Of a stretch of DNA of 64,000 nucleotides, positions 37,167 through 46,700 are shown piece by piece. The position numbers and the translations under genes were made by a program. The stretch is taken from positions 124,001 through 188,000 of the forward strand of contig JAVHVE010000060.1 in assembly GCA_032160705.1 (NCBI GenBank), read 5' to 3'. The notes beneath the pieces are model-generated. The model was not told the origin of the DNA. It made no database searches and saw nothing but the letters and a program-made list of their open reading frames with translations. Source of the DNA: QHXM01 sp032160705. Its GTDB lineage: Bacteria; Acidobacteriota; Blastocatellia; Pyrinomonadales; Pyrinomonadaceae. Within the stretch, counting starts at the first letter, position 1. Every line of letters starts with the position of its first letter.

Positions 37167-37913
37167 TTAAGAATAGATATTCATCGGTCGCGTGAGAAGA
37201 GAGACGGGGTCTTCGACGTTGAGGGCTTCGCGGACGTAGAAGGCCTCGCCCGCCGCGACTCCGATAAGCGAGCCATAGTAACGCATCCGCCATTCGATCT
37301 GCTGGAGGAAATTCTTGTCGCTGATGCGCGTCTCAGGTTCTTGTGCGTCGGCGCGGTAGAATTGCGAAGCGTGTGCGCGGATGGCGCGCATTTTTTCTTC
37401 CAAGAAATCGGAAACGTCCACGATGAAAGACGGGACGACGAGACGCGAAAAGACAACGTGCGCCAGAGACGGCATCCGCACGGCGTCGAGCCCGGACTCT
37501 TCATCGTAGCGGCGCATACTGGCCAGACGCGCCGCGTCGCGCACGATGCGAGAGGTGGCGGCGTGATCCGGGTGCGGGTCGTCCCAGTGCGAGGTGAGAA
37601 TGATTTTGGGTTTGTGCGTGCGAATAACGCGCACCATCGCGCGCCGCGAGTCTTCCGTCAGCCAGACGTGGCCGTCCGGTTGCTCAAGATTGAGCCGCAC
37701 ATCCAGTTTCAGGATGCGCGCCGCTGCTCGCGCCTCTTCCGCGCGACCTTCGATAGTTCCGCGCGTCCCCATCTCGCCCCGCGTCATGTCGAGCACGCCT
37801 GTGCGATAGCCCATTGATTTTAACTTGAGCAGCGTCCCGGCAGCCGACAATTCAGCATCATCAGGATGCGAGAAGACGCCCAGCGCATCAAGCTCTATAT
37901 CAGTTCCGTCCAT
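37167..37913 (-). CDS. bshB1: Bacillithiol biosynthesis deacetylase BshB1
   Basis: 248 residues of the LmbE/PIG-L zinc deacetylase family. The metal motif is FSHPDDAELSAAGTL (HPDDAE) with a third ligand in HWDDPHPDHAAT. GEMGTRGTIEGRAEEARAAA and FLEEKMRAIRAHASQFY are typical of BshB1. It removes the acetyl group from GlcNAc-malate made by BshA. The cysteine ligase BshC is not in the window. Confidence 0.92.
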   Translation of the reverse strand: MDGTDIELDALGVFSHPDDAELSAAGTLLKLKSMGYRTGVLDMTRGEMGTRGTIEGRAEEARAAARILKLDVRLNLEQPDGHVWLTEDSRRAMVRVIRTHKPKIILTSHWDDPHPDHAATSRIVRDAARLASMRRYDEESGLDAVRMPSLAHVVFSRLVVPSFIVDVSDFLEEKMRAIRAHASQFYRADAQEPETRISDKNFLQQIEWRMRYYGSLIGVAAGEAFYVREALNVEDPVSLLTRPMNIYS

Positions 37914-38091
37914 TGATCCTCAATCGAAGTTTAAGAAACTTTGCGTCACTGAGATTTAGCCTAACAGACGCGCTCCGGTCAAGCGGGCAGTTGACGCTTG
38001 CACCAATAATTCTGTAGCCTTCCGCCATTAATTGAAAGACAGAGCGCAAAGATATAATAACGTTAGTGCGATGTAGAGAAGGAGAGTATCT

Positions 38092-38248
38092 AGCTCCGTA
38101 GGAGCGTCATGTTTATAGCACTCAGGCTCTCAAGCGTTATGTAGCTCCGTCAGGAGCGGAATGTTCCGACCATTACATTCCGCTCCTGACGGAGCTAGAG
38201 ATTTGATTGATGTACTTCCAGCTATAAACATGACGCTCCTACGGAGCT
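38092..38248. repeat. Nested perfect palindrome of the AGCTCCGT type
   Basis: Outer arms 38092-38119 and 38221-38248 are 28-bp perfect complements. Inside, arms 38142-38164 and 38175-38197 are 23-bp perfect complements around 10 nt. Both arms share the word AGCTCCGT-AGGAGCG with small changes. The rest of the 37914-38310 spacer has no gene. Confidence 0.85.
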
Positions 38249-38310
38249 TCAATGACCGTTCTGCTTGACCCCAGCGTTTCTTAGCTCAAACTGACGTTAT
38301 AATAGCTTTT

Positions 38311-38354
38311 ATTCTGACTTCTGACTTCTGGATTCTGACTCCTGACTCCTGCTT
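38311..38354. repeat. CTCCTG-family half element upstream of the MBL gene
   Basis: A single arm of CTGACTTCTG/CTGACTCCTG words ending 1 nt before the MBL start codon. Bases 38323-38337 are the exact complement of 39132-39146 on the far side of the gene. Confidence 0.75.
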
Positions 38355-38355
38355 T

Positions 38356-39126
38356 ATGCTGACCCTCGTCGTCCTCGGCTCAGGAACATCCGTCCCGCAC
38401 CCGCAGCGCGCGTCCACGGCGCACTGGCTCGAAACCGTCAGCGGGTCGCTCCTGCTTGACCCGAGCGCAGCAGCCGTTCATCGCATGGCGCAGGAGAATC
38501 TGGACTGGGTTAATCTGGACGCTATCTGGGTCAGCCATTTTCATTTAGACCACGTCGGCGGCCTCGCCCCCTTTCTGTTTGCCACCAAGCACGCCCCACA
38601 GACTCAAGAGCGGCGCAAGCCTCTCCTGATTTACGGCGGGCGAGGATTGAAGAAGCTTATTCGCGCGTTCGATGACGCCAACAACTACAAGCTTTTGAAG
38701 CAACCCTTCGCGGTTGAAATCCGCGAGGTCGCCCCGCGCTCCCGTTTTGAGATACTGCCTGGCCTTCTCGCCCAGACTTTTTCGACACCCCACACACGCG
38801 AAAGCCTCGCGCTGCGATTGGAGGACGAGAGCGGCGCATCGCTCGTCTATACTTCGGACACGGGCTATACGGAGGCGCTCGGTAAATTCGCCGAAGGCGT
38901 TGAGCTGTTCATGATGGAATGCTCTTTCCGGCGCAACAAGCCCACTGAGACGCATCTTGAGTTAAAGGATGCGATGCGATTGGCGCACAGGGCTGCGCCG
39001 CGAAAAGTTTTGCTCGGGCATCTCTACCCGGAATGGGACGGCGTTGACATCGGGACGGAAGCGAAAAAGCTCTGGCCGGGCGAGACCATCGGCGCAGCAG
39101 ACGGTCTACGCCTCAGCGTGGGATAG
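38356..39126 (+). CDS. MBL fold metallohydrolase (ribonuclease Z-like)
   Basis: 256 residues. LVVLGSGTSVPHPQRASTAH and HFHLDHVGG give the beta-lactamase-fold metal site; SDTGYTEAL and LGHLYPEWDG supply later ligands. The domain pattern resembles RNase Z/arylsulfatase-type MBL proteins, but without the exosite arm of tRNase Z, so substrate is unknown. The leader is entirely made of a repeat arm, so no normal ribosome-binding site is visible. Confidence 0.88.
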   Translation: MLTLVVLGSGTSVPHPQRASTAHWLETVSGSLLLDPSAAAVHRMAQENLDWVNLDAIWVSHFHLDHVGGLAPFLFATKHAPQTQERRKPLLIYGGRGLKKLIRAFDDANNYKLLKQPFAVEIREVAPRSRFEILPGLLAQTFSTPHTRESLALRLEDESGASLVYTSDTGYTEALGKFAEGVELFMMECSFRRNKPTETHLELKDAMRLAHRAAPRKVLLGHLYPEWDGVDIGTEAKKLWPGETIGAADGLRLSVG

Positions 39127-39131
39127 AAAAA

Positions 39132-39227
39132 CAGAATCCAGAAGTCGGGAGTCAGAAGGGATAGGGCGGAGAACCACTGTTACAGATTTTCATTTATTCT
39201 GTCTCCTGTCTCCTGTCTTCTGACTTT
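39132..39227. repeat. CTCCTG-family word palindrome, copy 5
   Basis: Left arm with CAGAATCCAGAAGTC, core GCGGAGAACCAC (39166-39177, one change from the consensus), right arm of CTGTCTCCTG words. Lies 5 nt after the MBL gene stop. Confidence 0.85.
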
Positions 39228-39393
39228 TACTTTTCATGGTAATCTATGAGAAAGGCTGTTAAAGTCTGTCCGCGCTCGCGCGTCTTAACTTCCCCTAAGC
39301 GTACCCTCTTTTCAATTACAAATTTCCAGAGTGGGCAGACATCTTAAAATCATCTCCGTTACGCGATACTTCCATTAAGGGGAAGATGCTTTC

Positions 39394-40323
39394 ATGGGCT
39401 ATCGAAAAAACCTTCGCACCAGTGCATCACGGATTTTATTAATCCTCATCCTTATCTCAACGCAGATTCCGACTTTCACGCGCACGATTGATGACCCGGA
39501 ATCAGGATTGCTGGAAATAGGCAGCGCGCCGAAAGCTCACGCGCTCAGTGCCACGCCCGAATCAATCAAGATCGTCTCTTACAACATACGCTGGCGTGGC
39601 GGCGAAGACCTGCGCCGCCTGATTGAATTGTTCAAATCGGATGCTGAGGTTGGACGGGCGACGATTATCGGTTTGCAGGAAGTTGACCGCAATAAAAAGC
39701 GCACGGGGAACGTCAACACGGCGCGCCTGATGGCCGAAGAGCTTGGCATGTACTACGCCTGGGCTGCGCCGCCTCCGCCGCCGACAAAAGACAAAGATAA
39801 AAGCCAGCCGGAAGAAGAAACAGGCGTGGCGATTTTGAGCGCCTATCCTTTGACGGATGTGAAGCGTTTCGTGCTGCCAAACGAAGGGCCGGGAGGCCGT
39901 CGCCGCGCCGCCATCGGCGCAACTGTCAAAATCGGCACGAGAGACGTGCGCGTCTATTCAATCCACGCTGAACTTCGCACCTCATGCGAGCGGCGACTGC
40001 AACAGGTCGGAGCAGTGCTGGAAGACCTCAGGGATTATCACACGCAGGTTGAGCGGGCAATCGTGCTCGGAGATTTCAATACCATGACGGGCAAAGACGT
40101 GGACGCGACGACCCAGCTCTTCACCAACGCAAATTTCTCCACCCCTTTCTCAAACGACCTCAGCACCTGGAAGACTTTCATCATCGAACTCAAGCTCGAT
40201 TGGCTCTGGCTACGCAATCTTTCCCCAACCAAACACGGGATTGATAAAAAGATTGGACTCTCGGATCACTGGCCGCTGTGGGTTGAAGTGAAGCTGAATG
40301 ATGAGCGCGGAAAGAAGAATTGA
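39394..40323 (+). CDS. Secreted endonuclease/exonuclease/phosphatase family protein
   Basis: 309 residues with an N-terminal hydrophobic signal or anchor (ILLILILISTQIPTFT). The EEP fold is seen in KIVSYNIRWRGGEDL, IGLQEVDRNKKRTG (metal Glu), SIHAELRTSCERRLQQV, VLGDFNTMTG and LSDHWPLWVEV (catalytic Asp-His). Could be a DNase, a sphingomyelinase or another phosphodiesterase. It is transcribed alone. Confidence 0.88.
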   Translation: MGYRKNLRTSASRILLILILISTQIPTFTRTIDDPESGLLEIGSAPKAHALSATPESIKIVSYNIRWRGGEDLRRLIELFKSDAEVGRATIIGLQEVDRNKKRTGNVNTARLMAEELGMYYAWAAPPPPPTKDKDKSQPEEETGVAILSAYPLTDVKRFVLPNEGPGGRRRAAIGATVKIGTRDVRVYSIHAELRTSCERRLQQVGAVLEDLRDYHTQVERAIVLGDFNTMTGKDVDATTQLFTNANFSTPFSNDLSTWKTFIIELKLDWLWLRNLSPTKHGIDKKIGLSDHWPLWVEVKLNDERGKKN

Positions 40324-40845
40324 AAAGAGCTATTGTCCGTTTATCCTTTCGGCTTCCCCCGCCTCGATAGCGGACTCAATGCTCGCGTCATACCTCGACA
40401 ACTTCTCATTGCGCGTCCATGATGCACACTTTTAGAGACTGCACTGTCATCAATAGTAGACACCAACGCAATTCCAGAGAAGCGTTCCGTTCAAAATCAT
40501 CTCCATTTCCTATTCTCTGCCGTCAGGTATAGCAATTGCCTCTCAGCAACAGCAATGATGTTCTTCAAGGCTGGTTAAGAACTCACCTTACCAGGAATGA
40601 ATCAGCCAAAAGCGAAAGTTCAAAAGGTTACGCCCGTGTTGACCAGCTATCGTTCAAGGGCTATGCGTAGCTCATCAGATGGCCGCTGTCAGTGAGACTC
40701 CAGACGCTTGAGCGTCGGCGCTCGCGCTGAAGTGGTTCAAACAAGACTGACCACCTCATCTCGCAGGTCAGTTTGATTCAAAAGAGAGTTCCGGGCTCGC
40801 AGTTCGGGACGCCTCTTCACCTCATCAATAAGAAGGAGAATGATA
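40324..40845. other. 520-base gene-free region
   Basis: No convincing ORF. A small stem (GACGCTTGAGCGTC near 40699) is the only local structure I can support. The region likely holds the promoter and leader of the orphan gene at 40846. Confidence 0.5.
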
Positions 40846-41301
40846 ATGGCAGACGATAAAAAGAAGTCTGATGCTTCAGGGCAGAAGGGTGGGATGCAAG
40901 CTCCAACTAATACGCCTTCAGGCATGAGTTCAGCCAAGGTGATGGAAGCTATAGCCGCCGCAGGCCCGGAGACCTTTGGCGCAGAGAATTGCTGTGTGCG
41001 TGAATTCTGGGCGGTGGTCGAGCGCGACGGCACTCTGATTCGTGGCCGTAATGTGTGGCGCGTTGCGAGACTGGCTGCAGGTATTTATGAAGTGGTCTTC
41101 ACCGGCGATGTCAGCAACGGCGTCTATAACGCCACCATCGGCAGACCCGGCATCGCTACAGAGCCGCACGGCTTCGTCACCGTCGCGCTGCGCTGTTGCC
41201 TGGGTTCGCCGGAGACGAACAAGGGCGTCTGGGTTGATTTCCGCGACGCCAACGGCAATTTCAGCGACCGCGCATTTCACCTGTCAGTTCTCACCCAGTG
41301 A
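40846..41301 (+). CDS. Acidic orphan protein with Cys-Cys pairs
   Basis: 151 residues; unrecognised. I choose the second ATG at 40846 because AAGGAG is 7 nt before it, while the first at 40840 is too close. The N-terminal ~35 residues are polar and disordered (ADDKKKSDASGQKGG). The folded part has GAENCCVREFW and VALRCCLGS, two CC pairs, among beta-rich strands (RGRNVWRVARLAAGIYEVVF). No signal peptide. Confidence 0.7.
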   Translation: MADDKKKSDASGQKGGMQAPTNTPSGMSSAKVMEAIAAAGPETFGAENCCVREFWAVVERDGTLIRGRNVWRVARLAAGIYEVVFTGDVSNGVYNATIGRPGIATEPHGFVTVALRCCLGSPETNKGVWVDFRDANGNFSDRAFHLSVLTQ

Positions 41302-41451
41302 GGACTCAGTCGCCGCCGTTGACCTCTGGCGCGAGCGACAAACAATAAAGGCGATGAGTTTCGCCCCAAAAAACTCACCGCCTTCCCGCCACAAGGTGCT
41401 GCTGTAAAGGGGAGACCGTTTCAGCGCATACATGTGGCGCATCTCCAGAGC

Positions 41452-41531
41452 CGGAAGTCAGAAGGAAAGGGCTGGAAACCGCTTTTGATTTTTCTTCTGA
41501 CTCCTGACTTCTATCTTCTAACTTCTGTTTT
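41452..41531. repeat. CTCCTG-family word palindrome, copy 6
   Basis: A shortened copy with left arm GGAAGTCAGAAGG, degenerate core GCTGGAAACCGC (41471-41482) and right arm CTGACTCCTGACTTCT. It ends next to the stop codon of the tolC-like gene. Confidence 0.75.
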
Positions 41532-43712
41532 TCACCTCACGCTCACAACCACATTATTAGCCTGCATCGCGTTGCCGGTGGCGCGTTGCAGCTCGGCGAT
41601 GGCCTTGTTCAAATCCGTCTGCGCGCGTAGCTCGTTGCCGCGAGCGGTGGTCAGGGCGGTCTGCCGCTCAAGGACGAGGAAGAGTGTTGATTGCCCGGAA
41701 TCGAATCTCCGCTGCTCGCTCGCGTACTGCTGCTCGGAAGCTCCACGCGCCGCCGCCGCTGCGCGCAGGCGCGACTCAGCCGTTCGCACCGCCTGCAAAG
41801 AATTGCGCACGTCCACCTGAACAAGTTGCTCCAACTGCTCGCGCTGCGTACTGATTCGTTTTCCTTCGACCAGGGAGCGTCCCAGTTGCGCTTCCGCCGT
41901 CCTGTTTCTGAGTGGAAGATTCACCTGTACGCCGACACGGAAATTGCTGTAGCGGTTCGCGCCCAGATTCAGCAGAGACTGATTGAGTCCGCCGACCAGA
42001 TCGGACGGAATTGTCTGCGGGGGAGGCTCAGGCAACAAAGGCAGTCCCTGAAGCACTGAGAGAGCGTTGATGCGCTCGCGCAACAGTGCCGTCGAGTTTG
42101 TTAATGGATTGATGGCGTTGCTGCTGTTGAGCGCCCCGGCCAGACCAACGACGCCGTAGCTACCGATTAAATCAACCTGCGGTTTGGTCTGCTCACGAAA
42201 GTAACGCTGGTCTATCTCGTTAATCTCGCGTGCGACCGTGGACACTTGAAGCTCCGTGCGATTCGCCATCGCCGCAGACATCGCTTCGTCCAAAGTGGTG
42301 ACGGGCGGTGTCAGGTCAACCGAATCGGTCGGGATAACGGAAACGTTCCAGAAAGGCGATTGCCGGTTCTCTGCAATTAAATTCTTCAAATTGTTTTCGG
42401 CGCGCTGCACTTCTTCGAGCGCGGTGTAGACGCTCTGCTCGTAGCCTGAGACCTGCGCGTCCGCCGCGACCACGTCAATTGGCGCGAGCACACCTTCTTC
42501 AACGAGCCGCTTGTTGTGCTCAAGCTGTGTGCGGGCGTCGCGGACGGCCTCGCGCTGAATCTGTAGATTGCGCAGCGCGAAGACCAAATCCCAGTAAGCT
42601 CGCTGCACCTGCGTGATGGTCTCGATAGCGCGCTGGCGAAACTGCGCGTCCGTTAAGCTGAGATTCTTTTTGGCGACTTCAATCAAGCGGCGATTGTTGT
42701 CGAAGCGGAAACCGCGCAGGAGAGGTTGCGTATAGTTGAAAGTGAGCGCAGTCGGATATTGCGGATTGAGCGCGGCGAACTGATTGTTGGTGAGCAAACG
42801 AATCGCCGAAAAATCCACTCGATAGCCACCGCCAAACTTCGGCGTCAGACCCTCGATGCGCGCCGTCCCCGTGTAATCGCTCTGCGACACAGCGCCGGAT
42901 GAGCTACCACTTAAGAAACTTGCCGAAGGCGTTTCTGAGCGTTCGTAGTAAGAGAGCGAGCTAAAACGCGGATCATATGCGCCGCGTGCTCCCAGAAGGT
43001 CAAACTCGGCGGCGCGCACGTTATGGCGCGAGACCTCTATGTCCTTATTATTGACGAGCGCCATCTCCAGAGCTTCGCGCAGAGAGAGCGGGCGCTGGTC
43101 GGTCATGTCAACGCCGACGCGACCAATTTCAGGCAAGGGGCGCGAGGGTGCGCGATAATCTGGAGCGATTGCCGGAACTGTTGGGAGACTTTCTGTAACA
43201 GGGGCAGGAGCGGGCACGCTCTCCTGTCCCGGAGCACGCGGGGCTTGTGCGGGCGCGACTGTCTGACCGGGAGTTTGCGGCGACTGCTGCGTTGGCGCGG
43301 CTGGCGTTGATAAATTGCCTGACGGCAAACTGTCTGTCGTCGGGATTGAAGAAGCGGGTGCGCCTCCTTGCGGCGTCTGCGGTTGCGTCGTCGGCGCAGG
43401 ATTGTTCCCGCGCGTCTGTTGATCGCCTTGCGTGGTCGGCTGCACGCTCTGCTCTGTTTGCCCGGCGGGCGTCACGGGGCGCGCGTTCGATCCTGGCGCG
43501 GGCGCGGGCGCTTGCGGGTTGTTGCCGCTCGGCGCAACGTTCACTCCGCTCGAAGACGACGGCGGCGCGCTTTGCGTCGGCGTGTTGCCCGACGGCGCGG
43601 GAGTCACGGGCGCAGTCGTTGTCCCACCGGGCTGTTGGGCGAAACCCGACGCGCAAAACAGAAGCGCTGCTGCCAGAGTGATGATTGCCGAATTTAATTT
43701 ATGACGATTCAT
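41532..43712 (-). CDS. TolC family outer membrane efflux protein
   Basis: 726 residues, longer than the usual ~450-500. After a signal peptide (SAIITLAAALLFCASGFA) comes a ~150-residue Pro/Thr/Gln/Ser-rich segment (residues ~25-180), then the TolC fold with paired helical barrels (LSLREALEMALVNNKDIEV and DIVAADAQVSGYEQSVYTAL). It forms the outer-membrane channel of the RND pump encoded just upstream, 31 nt away. The low-complexity extension is an unusual addition whose role is unknown. Confidence 0.92.
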   Translation of the reverse strand: MNRHKLNSAIITLAAALLFCASGFAQQPGGTTTAPVTPAPSGNTPTQSAPPSSSSGVNVAPSGNNPQAPAPAPGSNARPVTPAGQTEQSVQPTTQGDQQTRGNNPAPTTQPQTPQGGAPASSIPTTDSLPSGNLSTPAAPTQQSPQTPGQTVAPAQAPRAPGQESVPAPAPVTESLPTVPAIAPDYRAPSRPLPEIGRVGVDMTDQRPLSLREALEMALVNNKDIEVSRHNVRAAEFDLLGARGAYDPRFSSLSYYERSETPSASFLSGSSSGAVSQSDYTGTARIEGLTPKFGGGYRVDFSAIRLLTNNQFAALNPQYPTALTFNYTQPLLRGFRFDNNRRLIEVAKKNLSLTDAQFRQRAIETITQVQRAYWDLVFALRNLQIQREAVRDARTQLEHNKRLVEEGVLAPIDVVAADAQVSGYEQSVYTALEEVQRAENNLKNLIAENRQSPFWNVSVIPTDSVDLTPPVTTLDEAMSAAMANRTELQVSTVAREINEIDQRYFREQTKPQVDLIGSYGVVGLAGALNSSNAINPLTNSTALLRERINALSVLQGLPLLPEPPPQTIPSDLVGGLNQSLLNLGANRYSNFRVGVQVNLPLRNRTAEAQLGRSLVEGKRISTQREQLEQLVQVDVRNSLQAVRTAESRLRAAAAARGASEQQYASEQRRFDSGQSTLFLVLERQTALTTARGNELRAQTDLNKAIAELQRATGNAMQANNVVVSVR

Positions 43713-43716
43713 ATCA

Positions 43717-43732
43717 ATTTCAAATTTGAAAT
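43717..43732. repeat. 16-bp palindrome between tolC-like and RND genes
   Basis: ATTTCAAATTTGAAAT is a perfect palindrome in a 31-nt intercistronic gap. It could be a processing site or a relic of a word repeat. Confidence 0.5.
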
Positions 43733-43743
43733 CTCTAATTGCT

Positions 43744-46700
43744 TCAATGCTTCGTAAACATTCCGAAAATCGAAGCGGTGGCGGAAACGGTCTTGCGTCT
43801 CGCCCATGCGAATGCGCCCCTCACGGGCGCGAAAGCGCGACTGAAGATGCGGGCGCGGCCAAGATCATCAAAGAGCGAATAGAAGACCGGCACGGCCAGG
43901 AGTGTCAGCAACAAACAGAGCGATTGGCCGCCGACGACCAGCACGCCGATAGAACGGTTCGTCCCCGACCCCGGCCCTGTCGAGACGACGAGCGGCATCA
44001 TGCCCGCGACCAGCGCAATCGTCGTCATCAAAATGGGGCGCAGGCGGTCGCGGTTCGCCTGAATGATTGCGTCCAGCCGCTCCATGCCCTGCGCGCGCAG
44101 GTGGTTCGTATGGTCAATCTGAAGGATGGCGTTCTTCTTGACGACGCCAAAAAGCAGCAGCAGCCCCAACCCTGAAAAGATGTTCACGGTCTGCCCTGTC
44201 ACGAGCAATGAGACGATGCCAAACGGAATAGCGAGCGGCAGTGTCAACAAGATGGTGATCGGGTGGATAAACGACTCGAACTGCGCCGCGAGCACCATGT
44301 ACATGAAGACGAACGAGAGCACGAAGGCGAGCATGAAGTAGTAGCCCGCGCGCCCCAGTTCTTTCGAGCGTCCCGCCGTGCCGGTTTTGTAACCGCTCTC
44401 AACTTTTAGCTCTTTAACGAACTCGTTCATCCGTGCAATCACGTCGGCCTGCGACCCGCCGGGGCGGACGTTGGCCAGAAGAGAGACCTGACGCTCGCGG
44501 TTGAGACGATCAATCGCCGAAGGCCCTGCCGCCTCTTCAATCTGCACGAGGTTGTCCAGACTGACCCAGCCAACTTTCGCCGAAGGCACAATCATGCGGC
44601 GCAATCCCTCGACACTCGCGCGAAATTCGCCCGTGGCGCGAACCCTCACGTCGTATTGATCCGTGCCTGCGTTGAAGGTCGAGACCTTCTGCCCGGCAAC
44701 CAGCGTGTTCAGTGCCTGCGCGATGTCGCCGACGCGCACGCCAAGGTCAGCCGCCCGCGCACGATCAATGCGAACGCGCAGTTCCGGCTTGCCTGTAATC
44801 AAAGTCGAATCGGCGTCAACCACATCGGGAATGGTCTTCATCTTCGCCAGTAACTCTTCGGAATACTTCGTCAGCTTCTGAAGGTCTGGGCCGCCGATGA
44901 TGTATTGAATATCCGCGTTGCGGAAGCCGCCGCCGGAGATGGCCGCGACCTGCTGCACGCTGGTACGCAATTCCTTCGGATAGTTTTTCAACAACTCGCG
45001 CGCACGCACCATCAACTGATCCTGCGTTTCGGCGCGCTCTTTAATCGGCGCGAGCTTGACGTAGATTGAGGCAACGTTGACGAGTTGTTGTTGGCCGCCG
45101 CCGATGGTCGTGAGCGTGGCTTCGACGCCGGGCAGCGTGCGAATCTCACCCGAAATCTTTTCCACCAGCGCGGAAGTCGCAGGCAGGGTGTTGCCTTCCG
45201 CAGCGCGAACGTTGATTTCAAACTGCGATTGATCGTCCACCGGCAGAAAGTTTTTGCCGACGAACTTGAAGAGCGGCACGATGCTGATAATTACGCCCAG
45301 ACACATCAACACTATCGCCCAGCGATGCGCCATAGACCAACGGAGCATCCACGTGTAAGTGCGATCAATCGGGCGATACCAGCGTGACTCCTTTGAGGCA
45401 TGGCCGGAAGCTTGTACTTTTTTCTTATTATCTTCAGAGGTGAGAGCTGTTCCCTGCCCTGGCACAGCGAGAGCTTCACGCGGCGGCGGCGGTGTCGTCA
45501 GAGACGCCGTCGCTTGATCGTCTTCCACGTTCTTTTCCGGCCCGGCTTCAGCCGCACCGACGCGCGATTCTTCAGCGAGCGCGACCGGGGCATCACCCTC
45601 CGAAGGCTCGCTGCCTGTGCCTGCGGGCAGCGGGTCGTCCCGGCGCTTAATCAAGCGGGCGGCCAGCATCGGCGTCAGCGTGAACGAAACGATGAGCGAG
45701 ACGGCGATAGCGAACGATGCCGTCAGGCCGAAACTTGACATGAAGCGCCCGACGATGCCGCCCATGAAGCCGACGGGCAGGAAGACGGCGAGCAAGCTAA
45801 GCGTTGTCGCCATGACGGCGAGGCCAATCTCTTTCGTGCCCTGAATCGCAGCCTGAAATGGCGGCACACCCTTCTCTTCGATGTGGCGAAAGATGTTCTC
45901 AAGAACGACGATGGCATCGTCAATCACAATGCCGACCATCAAGGTCAGGGCCAGCATCGTAATCTGATTCAAGGTGAACCCGAGTGCGGCCATCAAGCCG
46001 AAGGTCGCGATAATCGAGGTCGGGATGGCAAGCGCCGCGATCAGGGTCGTGCGGAAGCTCCACAAAAAGATGAAGACGACGATGGCCGCCAGCACGCCGC
46101 CTTCGATTAAGTGCGTCTGGATTGATTCGAGCGAGGCTTTGATGAAGATGGATTGATCGCCGACGATCTGGGTCTTGTATCCGGGCGGCAGGATGCGCAC
46201 AATCTCCGCCAGCTTTTCTTTGACGGCATCTGCGACCGCGACGGTATTTTGTCCCGACTGCTTCGAGACGACGAGCGTGACGGCGGGCTGGCCGTTGAGC
46301 ATCGCCTGCGTGCGCTGTTCTTCCGCGCCGTCTTCGATGTAGCCGATGTCGCTGACTTTGACTGAATAATTCCCACGCGTCGCGACCACCAGATCGTTGA
46401 AGCTCGAAGGGTCAATGATGCGTCCCATCGTGCGGACGGTCAATTCGCGCGTGCCTTCATCAATGCGCCCGCCCGGCACTTCCATGTTCTGTGAGCGGAT
46501 GGCGGCGGCGACTTCCGCCACCGTCACGTTGTAGGAGCGCAGCTTGTCCGGGTCAACCCAGATTTGAATCTCGCGCGTGCGCCCGCCGACGATCTGCACC
46601 TGCCCGACGCCGTTGATGGATTCGATGCGCTCCTTGATCTGCTTGTCGGCAACGTCCGTGACTTCGCGCAAAGAGCGCGGCGCGGAGATGGCGATGCGCA

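Noticed and set aside
40737..41033. 98-residue minus-strand ORF over the orphan gene start
   Set aside because: The plus-strand gene has a clear AAGGAG and the minus frame is its shadow.
43247..43704. Several long plus-strand ORFs opposite the tolC-like gene
   Set aside because: They are Arg-rich shadows of the Pro/Thr/Gln-rich coding segment and have no domain or ribosome site.
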